Origin: Pseudomonadota bacterium | GTDB taxonomy: Bacteria; Pseudomonadota; Gammaproteobacteria; Burkholderiales; Burkholderiaceae_D | NCBI GenBank assembly: GCA_021821365.1 | Contig: JAKACN010000021.1 | Coordinates: forward strand, 1-35,983 | DNA length: 35,983 bases | Direction: 5' to 3' | Shown: piece after piece, positions 18,796-26,784 of the stretch | How positions within the stretch are numbered: position 1 is the stretch's first letter | Layout of the letters: every line of letters begins with the position of its first letter | Made by a program: the position numbers and the translations under genes | Notes under the pieces: generated by a model | Databases searched by the model: none | Told to the model about the DNA's origin: nothing | Seen by the model: the letters and a program-made list of their open reading frames with translations, nothing else

Positions 18796-18913
18796 AGCGC
18801 AAGGAGTTTTGCCGTGGTCCGCGCCCCACGCGGAAGTGCGGATTTGCATTGACTTCATCGCTCTTTTCGACGCATGCTGACGATAGTTTTTGCGGATAAT
18901 CAGAAGCAAGCAA

Positions 18914-18925
18914 TTGCATATGCAA
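18914..18925. repeat. 12-base perfect palindrome TTGCATATGCAA
   Basis: Perfect dyad immediately before, and sharing two bases with, the long stem-loop upstream of fliL. It could be a protein-binding site; nothing identifies the protein. Confidence 0.4.
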
Positions 18926-18961
18926 TCCGGCCGGGGACCGTCATGCGGGCCCGGCCGGATT
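18924..18961 (+). other. Strong stem-loop upstream of fliL
   Basis: AATCCGGCCGGG (18924-18935) pairs perfectly with CCCGGCCGGATT (18950-18961) around a 14-base loop. The stem is very GC-rich, yet no T-run follows, so it is not a classical intrinsic terminator. It could be an RNA-stabilising or attenuating element between fliK and fliL-fliR, or a factor-assisted terminator. Confidence 0.6.
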
Positions 18962-18984
18962 GACCAGTCGGACAGAGGATAAAG

Positions 18985-19515
18985 ATGGCAACAGCCCCGA
19001 AAGCAAACCCGAAAGTCGTGCCCATTGCCGAGACCGCGGCCGGGGCCGATGCTGACGCCCCGAAGAAATCGAAGAAGAAGCTGTTCCTCCTGCTCGGCAT
19101 CGTACTCGTCCTGCTCGGCGGCGGCGTGGGCGCGGCGTGGTATTTCATGGGCTCCAAGCCGGAAGCGGCTGCGGACGCGCACAAGGCCGCGCCGCCCAAG
19201 CCGCCGGTCTTTGTGAACATGGAACCGTTCACCGTGAACCTTCAGCATGAAAACGGCGATCAGTACCTGCAGGTCGCGTTTACGCTGCAGGTCGCCGACG
19301 AGGCGCAGGTGGAACTGCTCAAGCTCTACATGCCGCTGATTCGCAGCCGCATCCTTCTGCTGCTCTCCACCAAGAAGCCGTCGGAGCTCGCGACCGAGGA
19401 AGGCAAGAAAAAGCTGCAGGATGAAATCATCGCCAAGGCGAAGCAGCCATTCACGCCGCAAAGCCCGCCGCAAGCGGTGACGGGCGTATTCTTCACCTCC
19501 TTCGTCATTCAGTAA
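18985..19515 (+). CDS. fliL: Flagellar basal body-associated protein FliL
   Basis: A 176-residue FliL. A short basic cytoplasmic part (APKKSKKK) precedes one membrane helix (about residues 33-54), a flexible Ala/Pro linker, and a periplasmic domain (FVNMEPFTVNLQHENGDQYLQV onward) that contacts the stators and supports torque. Ribosome binding site GAGGA lies before the ATG. It opens the second, compact half of the fli operon; fliM follows after 9 bases. Confidence 0.95.
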   Translation: MATAPKANPKVVPIAETAAGADADAPKKSKKKLFLLLGIVLVLLGGGVGAAWYFMGSKPEAAADAHKAAPPKPPVFVNMEPFTVNLQHENGDQYLQVAFTLQVADEAQVELLKLYMPLIRSRILLLLSTKKPSELATEEGKKKLQDEIIAKAKQPFTPQSPPQAVTGVFFTSFVIQ

Positions 19516-19524
19516 CAGCGAGTC

Positions 19525-20526
19525 ATGGCAGACAATTTCCTTTCCCAGGAAGAAGTCGATGCCCTGCTGAAGGGCGTCACCGGCGACCAGGACGAAAGTG
19601 CCGCGCCGGAAGACGAATCGGGGATACGTCCATACAACCTGGCCACGCAGGAGCGTATCGTCCGTGGCCGGATGCCGACGCTGGAAATCATCAATGAGCG
19701 CTTTGCGCGCCTGCTGCGCATCGGCCTGTTCAACTTCCTGCACCGCAGCGCCGAAGTCTCGATCGGTCCGGTGCGCGTGCACAAGTACAGCGAATTCATC
19801 CGCAACCTCGTGGTGCCGACCAACCTCAACCTGGTCCACATGAAGCCGCTGCGCGGCACGGCACTGATGGTGTTCGACCCGAACCTCGTGTTCCTGCTGG
19901 TCGACAACCTGTTCGGCGGCGACGGCCGATTCCACACGCGCGTCGAGGGCCGCGACTTCACGCAGACCGAGCAGCGCATCATCCAGCGCATCCTCGGCAT
20001 CGTGTTCGAGACCTATGCGAAGTCCTGGGAGCCGGTTTATCCGGTCGAATTCGAATACGTGCGCTCCGAGATGAACACGCAGTTCGCCAACATCGCGACG
20101 CCCAACGAAGTGGTGGTCGCCACCACCTTCACCATCGAACTCGGCCCGGTCAGCGGCGAGATGCATTTCTGCACGCCCTACTCGATGATCGAGCCGATCC
20201 GCGACATCCTTACCAGCAGCCTGCAGGGCGAAACGCTGGAGATGGACAAGCGTTGGGTGCGCCTGATGACGCAGCAGATCCAGACCGCGGAAGTGCAACT
20301 GGTCGCCGACCTCGGCACCGCGCGCTCGACACTGGGCGACATCCTGAACATGAAGGTGGGCGACATCATTCCCATCGCCATCCCGGACACCATTGCCGCC
20401 AAGGTGGACGGCGTGCCGGTGATGGAATGCACTTATGGAAAATTCAACGGTCAGTATGCCTTGCGCGTGGAGAAGCTCCTGACCTACAGCACCAACGATT
20501 TCACGCAAGGAGAAGAACATGGCTGA
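19525..20526 (+). CDS. fliM: Flagellar motor switch protein FliM
   Basis: A 333-residue FliM of the C ring. The N-terminal CheY-P binding segment LSQEEVDALLKG (6-17) is clear, the middle CheC-like domain follows (YNLATQERIVRGRMPTLEI and the GGDGR segment), and the C-terminal SpoA domain ends the protein. FliM binds phosphorylated CheY and changes rotation direction. It overlaps fliN by 8 bases; AAGGAG for fliN sits inside its 3' end. Confidence 0.97.
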   Translation: MADNFLSQEEVDALLKGVTGDQDESAAPEDESGIRPYNLATQERIVRGRMPTLEIINERFARLLRIGLFNFLHRSAEVSIGPVRVHKYSEFIRNLVVPTNLNLVHMKPLRGTALMVFDPNLVFLLVDNLFGGDGRFHTRVEGRDFTQTEQRIIQRILGIVFETYAKSWEPVYPVEFEYVRSEMNTQFANIATPNEVVVATTFTIELGPVSGEMHFCTPYSMIEPIRDILTSSLQGETLEMDKRWVRLMTQQIQTAEVQLVADLGTARSTLGDILNMKVGDIIPIAIPDTIAAKVDGVPVMECTYGKFNGQYALRVEKLLTYSTNDFTQGEEHG

Positions 20527-20938
20527 CGAAAACGATAGCCAGACGACGGCCGACGACGATTGGGGCGCCGCGTTCGCCGAACAGGCGGCGGCCGAGCAGG
20601 CGGCGGTGCAGAAGCAGCAGGCGGCTGCCGCGATGTTCCAGGACTTTTCCGGCGGCAGCGTCAAGACCGGCACGCACAACGACATCGACTTCATCCTCGA
20701 TATTCCGGTGCAGCTGACTGTGGAACTCGGACGTACGAAGATCGCGATCAAGAACCTGCTGCAACTGGCGCAAGGCTCGGTGGTGGAACTCGACGGCCTG
20801 GCCGGCGAACCGATGGACGTCCTGGTCAACGGCTGCCTGATCGCACAAGGTGAAGTCGTGGTGGTGAACGACAAGTTCGGCATCCGCCTCACCGACATCA
20901 TCACGCCGTCCGAACGCATCCGCAAACTGAACAAATGA
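20519..20938 (+). CDS. fliN: Flagellar motor switch protein FliN
   Basis: A 139-residue FliN. An Ala/Gln-rich N-terminal extension (about 1-45) precedes the SpoA domain (DIPVQLTVELGRTKIAIKN, GEPMDVLVNGCLIAQGEVV, FGIRLTDIITPSERIRKL). It forms the base of the C ring and a docking site for FliH. Strong AAGGAG upstream; it overlaps fliM by 8 bases and fliO by 4. Confidence 0.97.
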   Translation: MADENDSQTTADDDWGAAFAEQAAAEQAAVQKQQAAAAMFQDFSGGSVKTGTHNDIDFILDIPVQLTVELGRTKIAIKNLLQLAQGSVVELDGLAGEPMDVLVNGCLIAQGEVVVVNDKFGIRLTDIITPSERIRKLNK

Positions 20939-21348
20939 TGCGTCTGAGCCTTCTCCTGGCACTGGCGCTTGCCGCGCCGGCCCAAGCCGCCGAACAGGCA
21001 CCCGCCTCAGCCGGGAGCCTGCTTCAGGTATCGCTGGGCCTGGCGGTAGTCCTTGCGCTGATGGCAGGCGCAGCCTGGATTCTAAAACGTATCGGCGTCG
21101 CCGGCAGCGGCGGCAACAACGTCGTGAAAGTCGTCGGCGGCGTGAGCGTCGGCAATCGCGAGCGCGTCATCGTGGTGGAAGTGGCCGATCAATGGATCGT
21201 GGTGGGCGTCGCTCCCGGCCGGGTGAATGCGCTGTCCACCCTGCCGCGCCAGGACATTTCAAGCGCGCACGAGGACATGCCGGGCACCACCAGTTTCGCC
21301 GCATGGCTCAAGCAAACCGTAGAAAAACGCAATGGCAGTCAACAATAG
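20935..21348 (+). CDS. fliO: Flagellar biosynthetic protein FliO
   Basis: A 137-residue FliO. The N-terminus looks like a signal peptide (LSLLLALALAAPAQA), followed by a membrane helix (VSLGLAVVLALMAGAAWIL) and a small cytoplasmic domain with VKVVGGVSVGNRERVIVVEV. FliO assists assembly of the FliP ring in the export gate. It overlaps fliP by 17 bases. Confidence 0.92.
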   Translation: MMRLSLLLALALAAPAQAAEQAPASAGSLLQVSLGLAVVLALMAGAAWILKRIGVAGSGGNNVVKVVGGVSVGNRERVIVVEVADQWIVVGVAPGRVNALSTLPRQDISSAHEDMPGTTSFAAWLKQTVEKRNGSQQ

Positions 21349-22117
21349 CTTTCCCCGCAGCCCTGCCTTTTCCGTAACCACGATACTTGCGCGACTGCTT
21401 CCGCTGGCCCTGCTCGCCCTGCCGTTCGCCGCATCGGCGCAAGTCGGGCTGCCGGCGATCACCAGCACGCCTGCGCCGGGCGGGGGCCAGACCTACTCGC
21501 TGAGCCTGCAGACGCTGATCCTGCTCACGGGCCTGTCGCTGCTGCCGGCGGTGCTGCTGATGATGACCAGCTTTACGCGCATCATCATCGTGCTCTCGCT
21601 GCTGCGCCAGGCGCTCGGCACGCAAAGCGCGCCGCCGAACCAGGTGCTGGTCGGTCTGTCCCTGTTCCTGACTCTTTTCGTGATGGGCCCGGTGTTCGAC
21701 AAGATCTATACCGATGCCTACCAGCCGCTGTCGGAAAACAAGATCACCATGTCGCAGGCGATGGAGCGCGGCGCGGCGCCGCTGAAGGGTTTCATGATGA
21801 AGCAGACGCGCCAGGCGGATCTCGCGCTGTACGTCAAGCTGTCCAACGCGCCGCAGCTGAATGGGCCGGAGGATGTGTCCCTGCGCGTGCTGATCCCGGC
21901 ATTCATTACCAGCGAATTGAAGACCGCATTCCAGATCAGCTTCGCGATCTTTATTCCATTCCTGATCATCGACATGGTGGTTGCCAGCATCCTGATGTCG
22001 ATGGGCATGATGATGATGTCGCCGGCGATTGTGTCACTGCCCTTCAAGCTGATGCTGTTCGTGCTGGTGGACGGCTGGCAGTTGCTGATCGGTTCGCTGG
22101 CGCAAAGTTTTTATTGA
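21332..22117 (+). CDS. fliP: Flagellar export gate protein FliP
   Basis: A 261-residue FliP, core of the export gate. A long N-terminal region with a signal peptide ends near residue 36 (FAASA before QVG). Four hydrophobic segments follow, with LLTGLSLLPAVLLMMTSFTRI, RQALGTQSAPPNQVLVGLSLFLT and the family motif VLIPAFITSELKTAFQ. The start lies inside fliO, suggesting coupled translation. Confidence 0.96.
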   Translation: MAVNNSFPRSPAFSVTTILARLLPLALLALPFAASAQVGLPAITSTPAPGGGQTYSLSLQTLILLTGLSLLPAVLLMMTSFTRIIIVLSLLRQALGTQSAPPNQVLVGLSLFLTLFVMGPVFDKIYTDAYQPLSENKITMSQAMERGAAPLKGFMMKQTRQADLALYVKLSNAPQLNGPEDVSLRVLIPAFITSELKTAFQISFAIFIPFLIIDMVVASILMSMGMMMMSPAIVSLPFKLMLFVLVDGWQLLIGSLAQSFY

Positions 22118-22126
22118 GGATGAACC

Positions 22127-22396
22127 ATGACTCCGGAAAGCGTGATGACCATCGGCCGCCAGGCCATTGAAGTGACCCTGATGGTGTCGGCACCGATGCT
22201 GCTGGTGGCGCTGGTGGTCGGCCTGATCGTCAGCATTTTCCAGGCGGCGACGCAGATCAATGAAATGACCCTGTCCTTCATTCCGAAGCTGATAGGCGTG
22301 TTCGTTGCCATGATCGTGGCCGGCCCATGGATGCTTTCCGTCATGCTCGATTTCATGCGCCAGATGTTTTCCGGCATTCCCGGCATGGTCGGATGA
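22127..22396 (+). CDS. fliQ: Flagellar export gate protein FliQ
   Basis: An 89-residue protein with two membrane helices (about 14-40 and 51-75), the standard FliQ size. The motif GLIVSIFQAATQINEMTLSFIPK is characteristic. GAGGA lies 6 bases before the ATG, 9 bases after fliP. Confidence 0.97.
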   Translation: MTPESVMTIGRQAIEVTLMVSAPMLLVALVVGLIVSIFQAATQINEMTLSFIPKLIGVFVAMIVAGPWMLSVMLDFMRQMFSGIPGMVG

Positions 22397-22409
22397 CGCA
22401 CCTGTCGCC

Positions 22410-22426
22410 GCCCGGCAAGGCCGGGC
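22410..22426 (+). other. Short hairpin between fliQ and fliR
   Basis: GCCCGGC (22410-22416) pairs with GCCGGGC (22420-22426) around AAG. No T-run follows. It lies 19 bases before the fliR ATG, which itself lacks a clear Shine-Dalgarno, so it may tune fliR translation; this is inference. Confidence 0.45.
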
Positions 22427-22445
22427 CCCACTCCGGCATACCGGC

Positions 22446-23222
22446 ATGATCACCTTCAGCAGCGCCGAACTCTATACACTGATCGCCTCGTTCATCTGGC
22501 CGCTGACGCGCATACTCGGCCTGATTGCGACCGCGCCGCTGTATGGCAACGTGAGCATCCCCGCTACCGTAAAGGTCGCCCTGGGTGTCATGCTGACGCT
22601 GGCGATCGCACCGATCGTTCCTGCCGTGCCCGCGATGGATCCGATGTCCCTGCCCGGTCTGCTGATCCTGATGCAGCAACTCATCATCGGCCTCGCGATG
22701 GGCTTCAGCATGCGGGTTGTTTTTGCAGCAGTGGAAATGGCGGGAGAAGTCGCCGGCCTGACGATGGGTTTCGGCTTCGCGACCTTTTTCGATCCGCAGA
22801 CGCGCGGACGTTCTTCGGCCATCAGCCAGTTTCTGGCGCTGTTGACGCTCATGATCTTCCTTGCGACCAATACGCACCTTCTGCTGATCTCGACGCTGGC
22901 CGACAGCTTTACGACCTTGCCGATCACGGCAGCGCCCATGGAAGGCAAAGGAATGAAGCAGGTCGCGGACTGGGGTGCGCTGATTTTCAGCGCCGGCGTG
23001 CAGCTGTCCCTGCCGATCGTCGCCGCACTGCTGATCACGAACGTCGCGCTTGGCATCCTCACCCGCGCCGCGCCCCAGCTCAACCTGTTCGGCATCGGCT
23101 TCCCCATCACGCTGGGCGTGGGCTTCATCATCATCGGCCTCGCGCTGCCCTATCTTGCGACGCCGCTGGACCGGTTGTTCAATGACGGGATGGAATTCAT
23201 CCGGCGACTTGCCGTGCCATGA
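22446..23222 (+). CDS. fliR: Flagellar export gate protein FliR
   Basis: A 258-residue membrane protein with about six hydrophobic segments and FliR motifs (FIWPLTRILGLIATAPLYG, GLAMGFSMRVVFAAVEMAGEVAG, LGIGFPITLG-like segment). FliR completes the FliPQR gate. It is the last gene of the plus-strand fli set and converges on flgL. Confidence 0.96.
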   Translation: MITFSSAELYTLIASFIWPLTRILGLIATAPLYGNVSIPATVKVALGVMLTLAIAPIVPAVPAMDPMSLPGLLILMQQLIIGLAMGFSMRVVFAAVEMAGEVAGLTMGFGFATFFDPQTRGRSSAISQFLALLTLMIFLATNTHLLLISTLADSFTTLPITAAPMEGKGMKQVADWGALIFSAGVQLSLPIVAALLITNVALGILTRAAPQLNLFGIGFPITLGVGFIIIGLALPYLATPLDRLFNDGMEFIRRLAVP

Positions 23223-23257
23223 CCATGCCTACGGGCAGCCCTCGGCCCGCAGCATGG
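23223..23257. terminator. Possible bidirectional terminator between fliR and flgL
   Basis: CCATGC (23223-23228) and GCATGG (23252-23257) form outer arms, and GGGC/GCCC (23233-23236, 23245-23248) inner arms. The convergent gene ends favour a terminator here, but no T-run is present on either side. Confidence 0.3.
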
Positions 23258-23274
23258 CGTGCGACCGCGATCGA

Positions 23275-24498
23275 TCAGCCGTTGATGAAGTTGAACAGCG
23301 ACATGCCTGAAATTTTCACGAATGACTGCTGGGCAGCCTGCAAGGCATTCTGCTGCTTCATCAGGTTCGTGATGGCCTGGGCGTAGTCGATGTCCTGCAG
23401 GCCCGAGAGCGTTTGCGAATACTGCACATTCAGGTTGTCGCCAAGGCTATCCAGGGAATCGACTTCCTTGAGGCTTGCGCCGACCGACGCCCGGGCCGTC
23501 AGGACGTGATCCAGTGCATTGTCGACATTATCGTTGGCGACGCTCAATCCATAAGCAAGATTGCTGCGACTGGTCGTATTCGAAGTCGGCGTCTGCAATG
23601 TGGTAATCAGATTCTTCAGCGTCGTGAAGATGCTCTGCTTTCCGTTGGGCTGGATCGTGAACGAATCGCTATTGTTCGGGGCGCCGCTGACAGAGAATTG
23701 CAGCCCGTCGAAGATAATCGGTTGGCCGCTCGTATACGCATTGTTCGTGGAAACCGTCACCGGCGCCGTGGGGTCGGTCGTGTCGACGACATCGTACGTT
23801 GTCGTCGGGCCGGCGGCGACCGTGAAGTTGATGCTGTAGCTATGCCCTGCTTTTACCTTGGACGCATCGAGAACGGTCCCTGCCGAAATGGTGCCGGTGC
23901 CGCCATTTCCAGGGCTGGCGGATGGGAACAGGCCGGTGCTGGTGATCTGCTCGAACAAGGCGTTACCGTTCTCGGTAACGTCGATCTGGCGTCCCGTATT
24001 CACCTGTAACTGGCGCGGCCCCTGGTCGCCGAAATACTGCGCGCCGGTCGCCGTCGCCGTGAACGGCTGCGTCGATGCCTTGTAGCCGGAAAAGAGGTAG
24101 TTTCCTGCACCGTCCTTGCTGTTGGCGAGGCCGATCAGCTCGTCGAGGTTGCCCTGCAATTCAGTCGCGATATAGCCGCGCTGGGTATCGTCGAGCGCGC
24201 CGCTCCCTGCCTCGACGATCCGTGCTTTCACATTCTGCAACAGCGAAGTCACATTCTGCAGAGCGCCTTCCGTCGCGGAAAGCGAGTCCTTGGCATTGCG
24301 CCGATTAACGGCATACTGCGAGTTGATCGCCTGCGAATTCGTCACGTCCAGTGCACGGGCGGATGCCACTGGGTCATCTGACGGCGAAAGGATTCTCTGG
24401 CCGGTTGAAACCTGTTGCTGCGTGTTCGCAAGGCTGGTCTGCAGCTCGCCCATGCGGGCCGTGCCCTTGTCGAAAATGGTGGAAGTGCTGATGCGCAT
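23275..24498 (-). CDS. flgL: Hook-filament junction protein FlgL (HAP3)
   Basis: A 407-residue FlgL. The N-terminal helix MRISTSTIFDKGTARMGELQ and TGQRILSPSDDPVASARALD, plus the C-terminal coiled region, are flagellin-like and typical of HAP3. A mid-protein beta module contains FSVSGAPNNSDSFTIQP, very similar to one in FlgK. FlgL joins FlgK to the first flagellin subunits. It starts 19 bases after flgK and is the last gene of the minus-strand flg operon. Confidence 0.95.
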   Translation of the reverse strand: MRISTSTIFDKGTARMGELQTSLANTQQQVSTGQRILSPSDDPVASARALDVTNSQAINSQYAVNRRNAKDSLSATEGALQNVTSLLQNVKARIVEAGSGALDDTQRGYIATELQGNLDELIGLANSKDGAGNYLFSGYKASTQPFTATATGAQYFGDQGPRQLQVNTGRQIDVTENGNALFEQITSTGLFPSASPGNGGTGTISAGTVLDASKVKAGHSYSINFTVAAGPTTTYDVVDTTDPTAPVTVSTNNAYTSGQPIIFDGLQFSVSGAPNNSDSFTIQPNGKQSIFTTLKNLITTLQTPTSNTTSRSNLAYGLSVANDNVDNALDHVLTARASVGASLKEVDSLDSLGDNLNVQYSQTLSGLQDIDYAQAITNLMKQQNALQAAQQSFVKISGMSLFNFING

Positions 24499-24517
24499 GA
24501 TTGGCGGCTCCTGAAGC

Positions 24518-26689
24518 TTATTGACCCAAGGTTAACAACAGGTCGAACAACTGGCCTGCGGTCTGCATGACTTTTGCAGCCGCTTGGTAGGCCTGCTGGT
24601 AACGCATCATGTTTGCCGCTTCCTCATCCAGGTTGACACCGGACTCCGACTGCTGCGCCTCGACGGACTGTTCCACCAGCTTGTCTGCAGAAGCGCTGGT
24701 CACCTCCAGTTCCTTGGCTTTGTTGCCGACCTGCGCGACCATGCTGGAATAGGCAGTCTGGTAGGTGTTGCCGCCCGCCAGCGTGTTCGAGGTCTGGAGT
24801 GCGGCAAGCTGAAGCGCGTTGCGATTGTCGCCGACGCCGCCGGTGTTCGGGCTGATCGTGAACTGGTCGCCATTGGCCGGCGCGCCCGAAATGGTAAAGC
24901 TGACCCCGCCGAAACTGATCGTATCGCCGTCCTTGTACGGAACCGATGCCGCCGGAGATGCCCCGGCGATAACCTGTTTGGTTCCGTCCGCATGGACGAT
25001 CGTGACATCTTCATAGGCAGGGAAACCGGTAAACGAACCGCTTGCAAAGGTAAGCGTGGTCGGCGTCGGCGAATTGAACGTGAAGGTGCCGTTGGCCGCG
25101 GTCGGGAAAGTCACCGGAACGCCATCGATGCTGAGCGAGTCGCCGGCCGCAAACGGGATATTCGTTGAACCGGGGGCATAAGTCGTCGTCGTCGCGCCGC
25201 TCTTTACCGTTATCGGTGCGGTCGAGGGCGACATGCCGGTAATCTGGCCCGCCGTCGCATCATAGGTAAGCGACACGCCGGAGGGCAGGAATGCCGTGGA
25301 ACTCACGGAACCTGCGCTGATCTTGCCGTTTCCCGTGTTGGCGGTGCCCACCGCGGTCCGCATTGGCGCGGCTGCGGCGATCTTCGCGGTGTCGTTGATC
25401 GCAACGCGAAATCCCGTTGCGCCGGCCGCTGTCGGCTGGACAAGATATTCATCGCCATTGGCCAGGGTGCCGGTTGGATTGTCGAAGACGATGCCGTCGA
25501 TCGTCTGCGGGAAACCCGCGAATTTCGTCTGTTGTCCGTCCGAGAGCCGGGTGACGACATAGTCGACGCCGACGCCGCCGGTGCCATTGATGCGTTGCAC
25601 GCGATAATCGCTTGTTGTCAGCTTGCTTGCATCGACAATGTTCGCAGTCACCGTCGCTGTGCTGGTGTTCGCGCTGCTGGCGTTCACGACAGGCGATCCG
25701 GCCGTGAAGAACGCGCCGCCCAGCGCGCCGCTCTTGTCCTGCCCCAGTTCGTGCTGCGCATTGAACGTCATCGCCATACCCGTCGCAATCTGCCCCAGCG
25801 CATTGCGTGTCGGCGCAAGGGAGTTTGCGCGGAAATCCAGCAGGCCTCCGAGTTTGCCCCCCGGCAGGCTCGCGTCCGCCAGGATGCTTGTCGTCCCGTT
25901 CGATGTATAGGCCACCTGGATCTTGCTCGGGTCGGTCACCGCTGCCGCCGGTGTAAGCTTGAATACCTCCGTTCCGACCGTCAGCGCCTGGCCGTTGCCG
26001 ATGAAGACGTTGTAGCTGTTGCCCTGCTTGACGATCGAGACGTTGATTTCCTTGCTCAGATCCGAAACGATCTGGTCGCGCTGGTCGAGCAGGTCGTTCG
26101 CGGGTTTATTTTCGCCGGACGTTCCTTGCGCCTTTTCGATCGCGTCGTTGAGGCTGGCGATCTGCTGTGCATACCCGTTGATCAGGTTGATGCTGGTCGT
26201 GATCTGGTCATTGACGCCCTGGTTCAATTGATCAAGCCGGTCGCCGACGCTCTGGAAGCGCGCGGACAGTGCGTTGGCCGATGACAGCATGGCCTGGCGA
26301 GATGCGTCCGAACTCGGGTTGGAGGCAACGTCCTGCACACCGTTGAAAAACTCCTGCACCGCCGACGCCACGCCGGCGGTCGGGTCTGCCAGCATGTTGT
26401 CGATCTGCTTGATCTGCGTGTAGTAGCTCGACAGCGCATTCGACGAGACCTGCGCCGACAGCACCTGGTTGCTCAGGTATTCGTTGTAGACACGCTTGAT
26501 GGTGGTTACTTCGGTGCCCTTGCCGACAAAGCCGGAACCGATATCCTGCCCGCCGGCCGTGCTCTGCACGATGACCTGCCGGCTGTAGCCCGGCGTATTG
26601 ACGTTGGCAATATTGTGGCCCGTTGTCTGCAGCCCGATCTGAGCGGCATTCAGCGCGCTTTGGCCAACTCCGAGGATACTCGTGCCCAT
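24518..26689 (-). CDS. flgK: Hook-filament junction protein FlgK (HAP1)
   Basis: A 723-residue FlgK, larger than the about 550 residues of enteric FlgK. The N-terminus TGHNIANVNTPGYSRQ and the C-terminus NLDEEAANMMRYQQAYQAAAKVMQTA are classic rod/hook axial signatures. The middle is enlarged with Thr/Ser/Gly-rich beta modules, including FTISGAPANGDQFTISPN. The ATG at 26689 lies about 30 bases after a sigma-28-type promoter. FlgK is exported through the hook with the chaperone FlgN, encoded at 35280. Confidence 0.96.
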   Translation of the reverse strand: MGTSILGVGQSALNAAQIGLQTTGHNIANVNTPGYSRQVIVQSTAGGQDIGSGFVGKGTEVTTIKRVYNEYLSNQVLSAQVSSNALSSYYTQIKQIDNMLADPTAGVASAVQEFFNGVQDVASNPSSDASRQAMLSSANALSARFQSVGDRLDQLNQGVNDQITTSINLINGYAQQIASLNDAIEKAQGTSGENKPANDLLDQRDQIVSDLSKEINVSIVKQGNSYNVFIGNGQALTVGTEVFKLTPAAAVTDPSKIQVAYTSNGTTSILADASLPGGKLGGLLDFRANSLAPTRNALGQIATGMAMTFNAQHELGQDKSGALGGAFFTAGSPVVNASSANTSTATVTANIVDASKLTTSDYRVQRINGTGGVGVDYVVTRLSDGQQTKFAGFPQTIDGIVFDNPTGTLANGDEYLVQPTAAGATGFRVAINDTAKIAAAAPMRTAVGTANTGNGKISAGSVSSTAFLPSGVSLTYDATAGQITGMSPSTAPITVKSGATTTTYAPGSTNIPFAAGDSLSIDGVPVTFPTAANGTFTFNSPTPTTLTFASGSFTGFPAYEDVTIVHADGTKQVIAGASPAASVPYKDGDTISFGGVSFTISGAPANGDQFTISPNTGGVGDNRNALQLAALQTSNTLAGGNTYQTAYSSMVAQVGNKAKELEVTSASADKLVEQSVEAQQSESGVNLDEEAANMMRYQQAYQAAAKVMQTAGQLFDLLLTLGQ

Positions 26690-26725
26690 GGTATGTTCTT
26701 TTCCGCCGATCTATCGATAACTTCA

Positions 26726-26752
26726 TCAACGGCAGCGCGGACCGAAACTTGA
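26726..26752 (-). promoter_or_regulatory. Sigma-28 (FliA) promoter for flgKL
   Basis: On the minus strand TCAAGTTT (26745-26752) is followed after 11 bases by GCCGTTGA (26726-26733). The -35 matches TAAAGTTT at seven of eight positions and the -10 matches GCCGATAA at six of eight, with exact spacing. It lies between flgJ and flgK, where flgKL promoters are known in enterobacteria. It would let late FliA-dependent transcription raise flgK and flgL. Confidence 0.65.
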
Positions 26753-26784
26753 GTGCGACGCCGATGATCCTTGTCAATTCATTG

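Larger units (their letters stand above)
18796..18984. other. fliK-fliL intergenic region with hairpin and palindrome
   Basis: A 189-base gap, the longest within the fli operon. It contains a 12-base palindrome (18914-18925) and a strong stem-loop (18924-18961). No gene was recognised. No convincing promoter was seen; GCGGATAA at 18892-18899 looks like a sigma-28 -10 but has no -35 at the right distance. Confidence 0.5.

Noticed and set aside
18892-18899. GCGGATAA upstream of fliL as a sigma-28 -10
   Set aside because: At the required distance the -35 position reads CATG instead of TAAA, so the match is probably chance.
18514-20985. A very long open frame (823 codons) on the minus strand opposite fliK-fliN
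   Set aside because: It lies antisense to four clear flagellar genes and its translation is Arg/His-rich with no family features; GC-rich DNA produces such frames by third-position bias.
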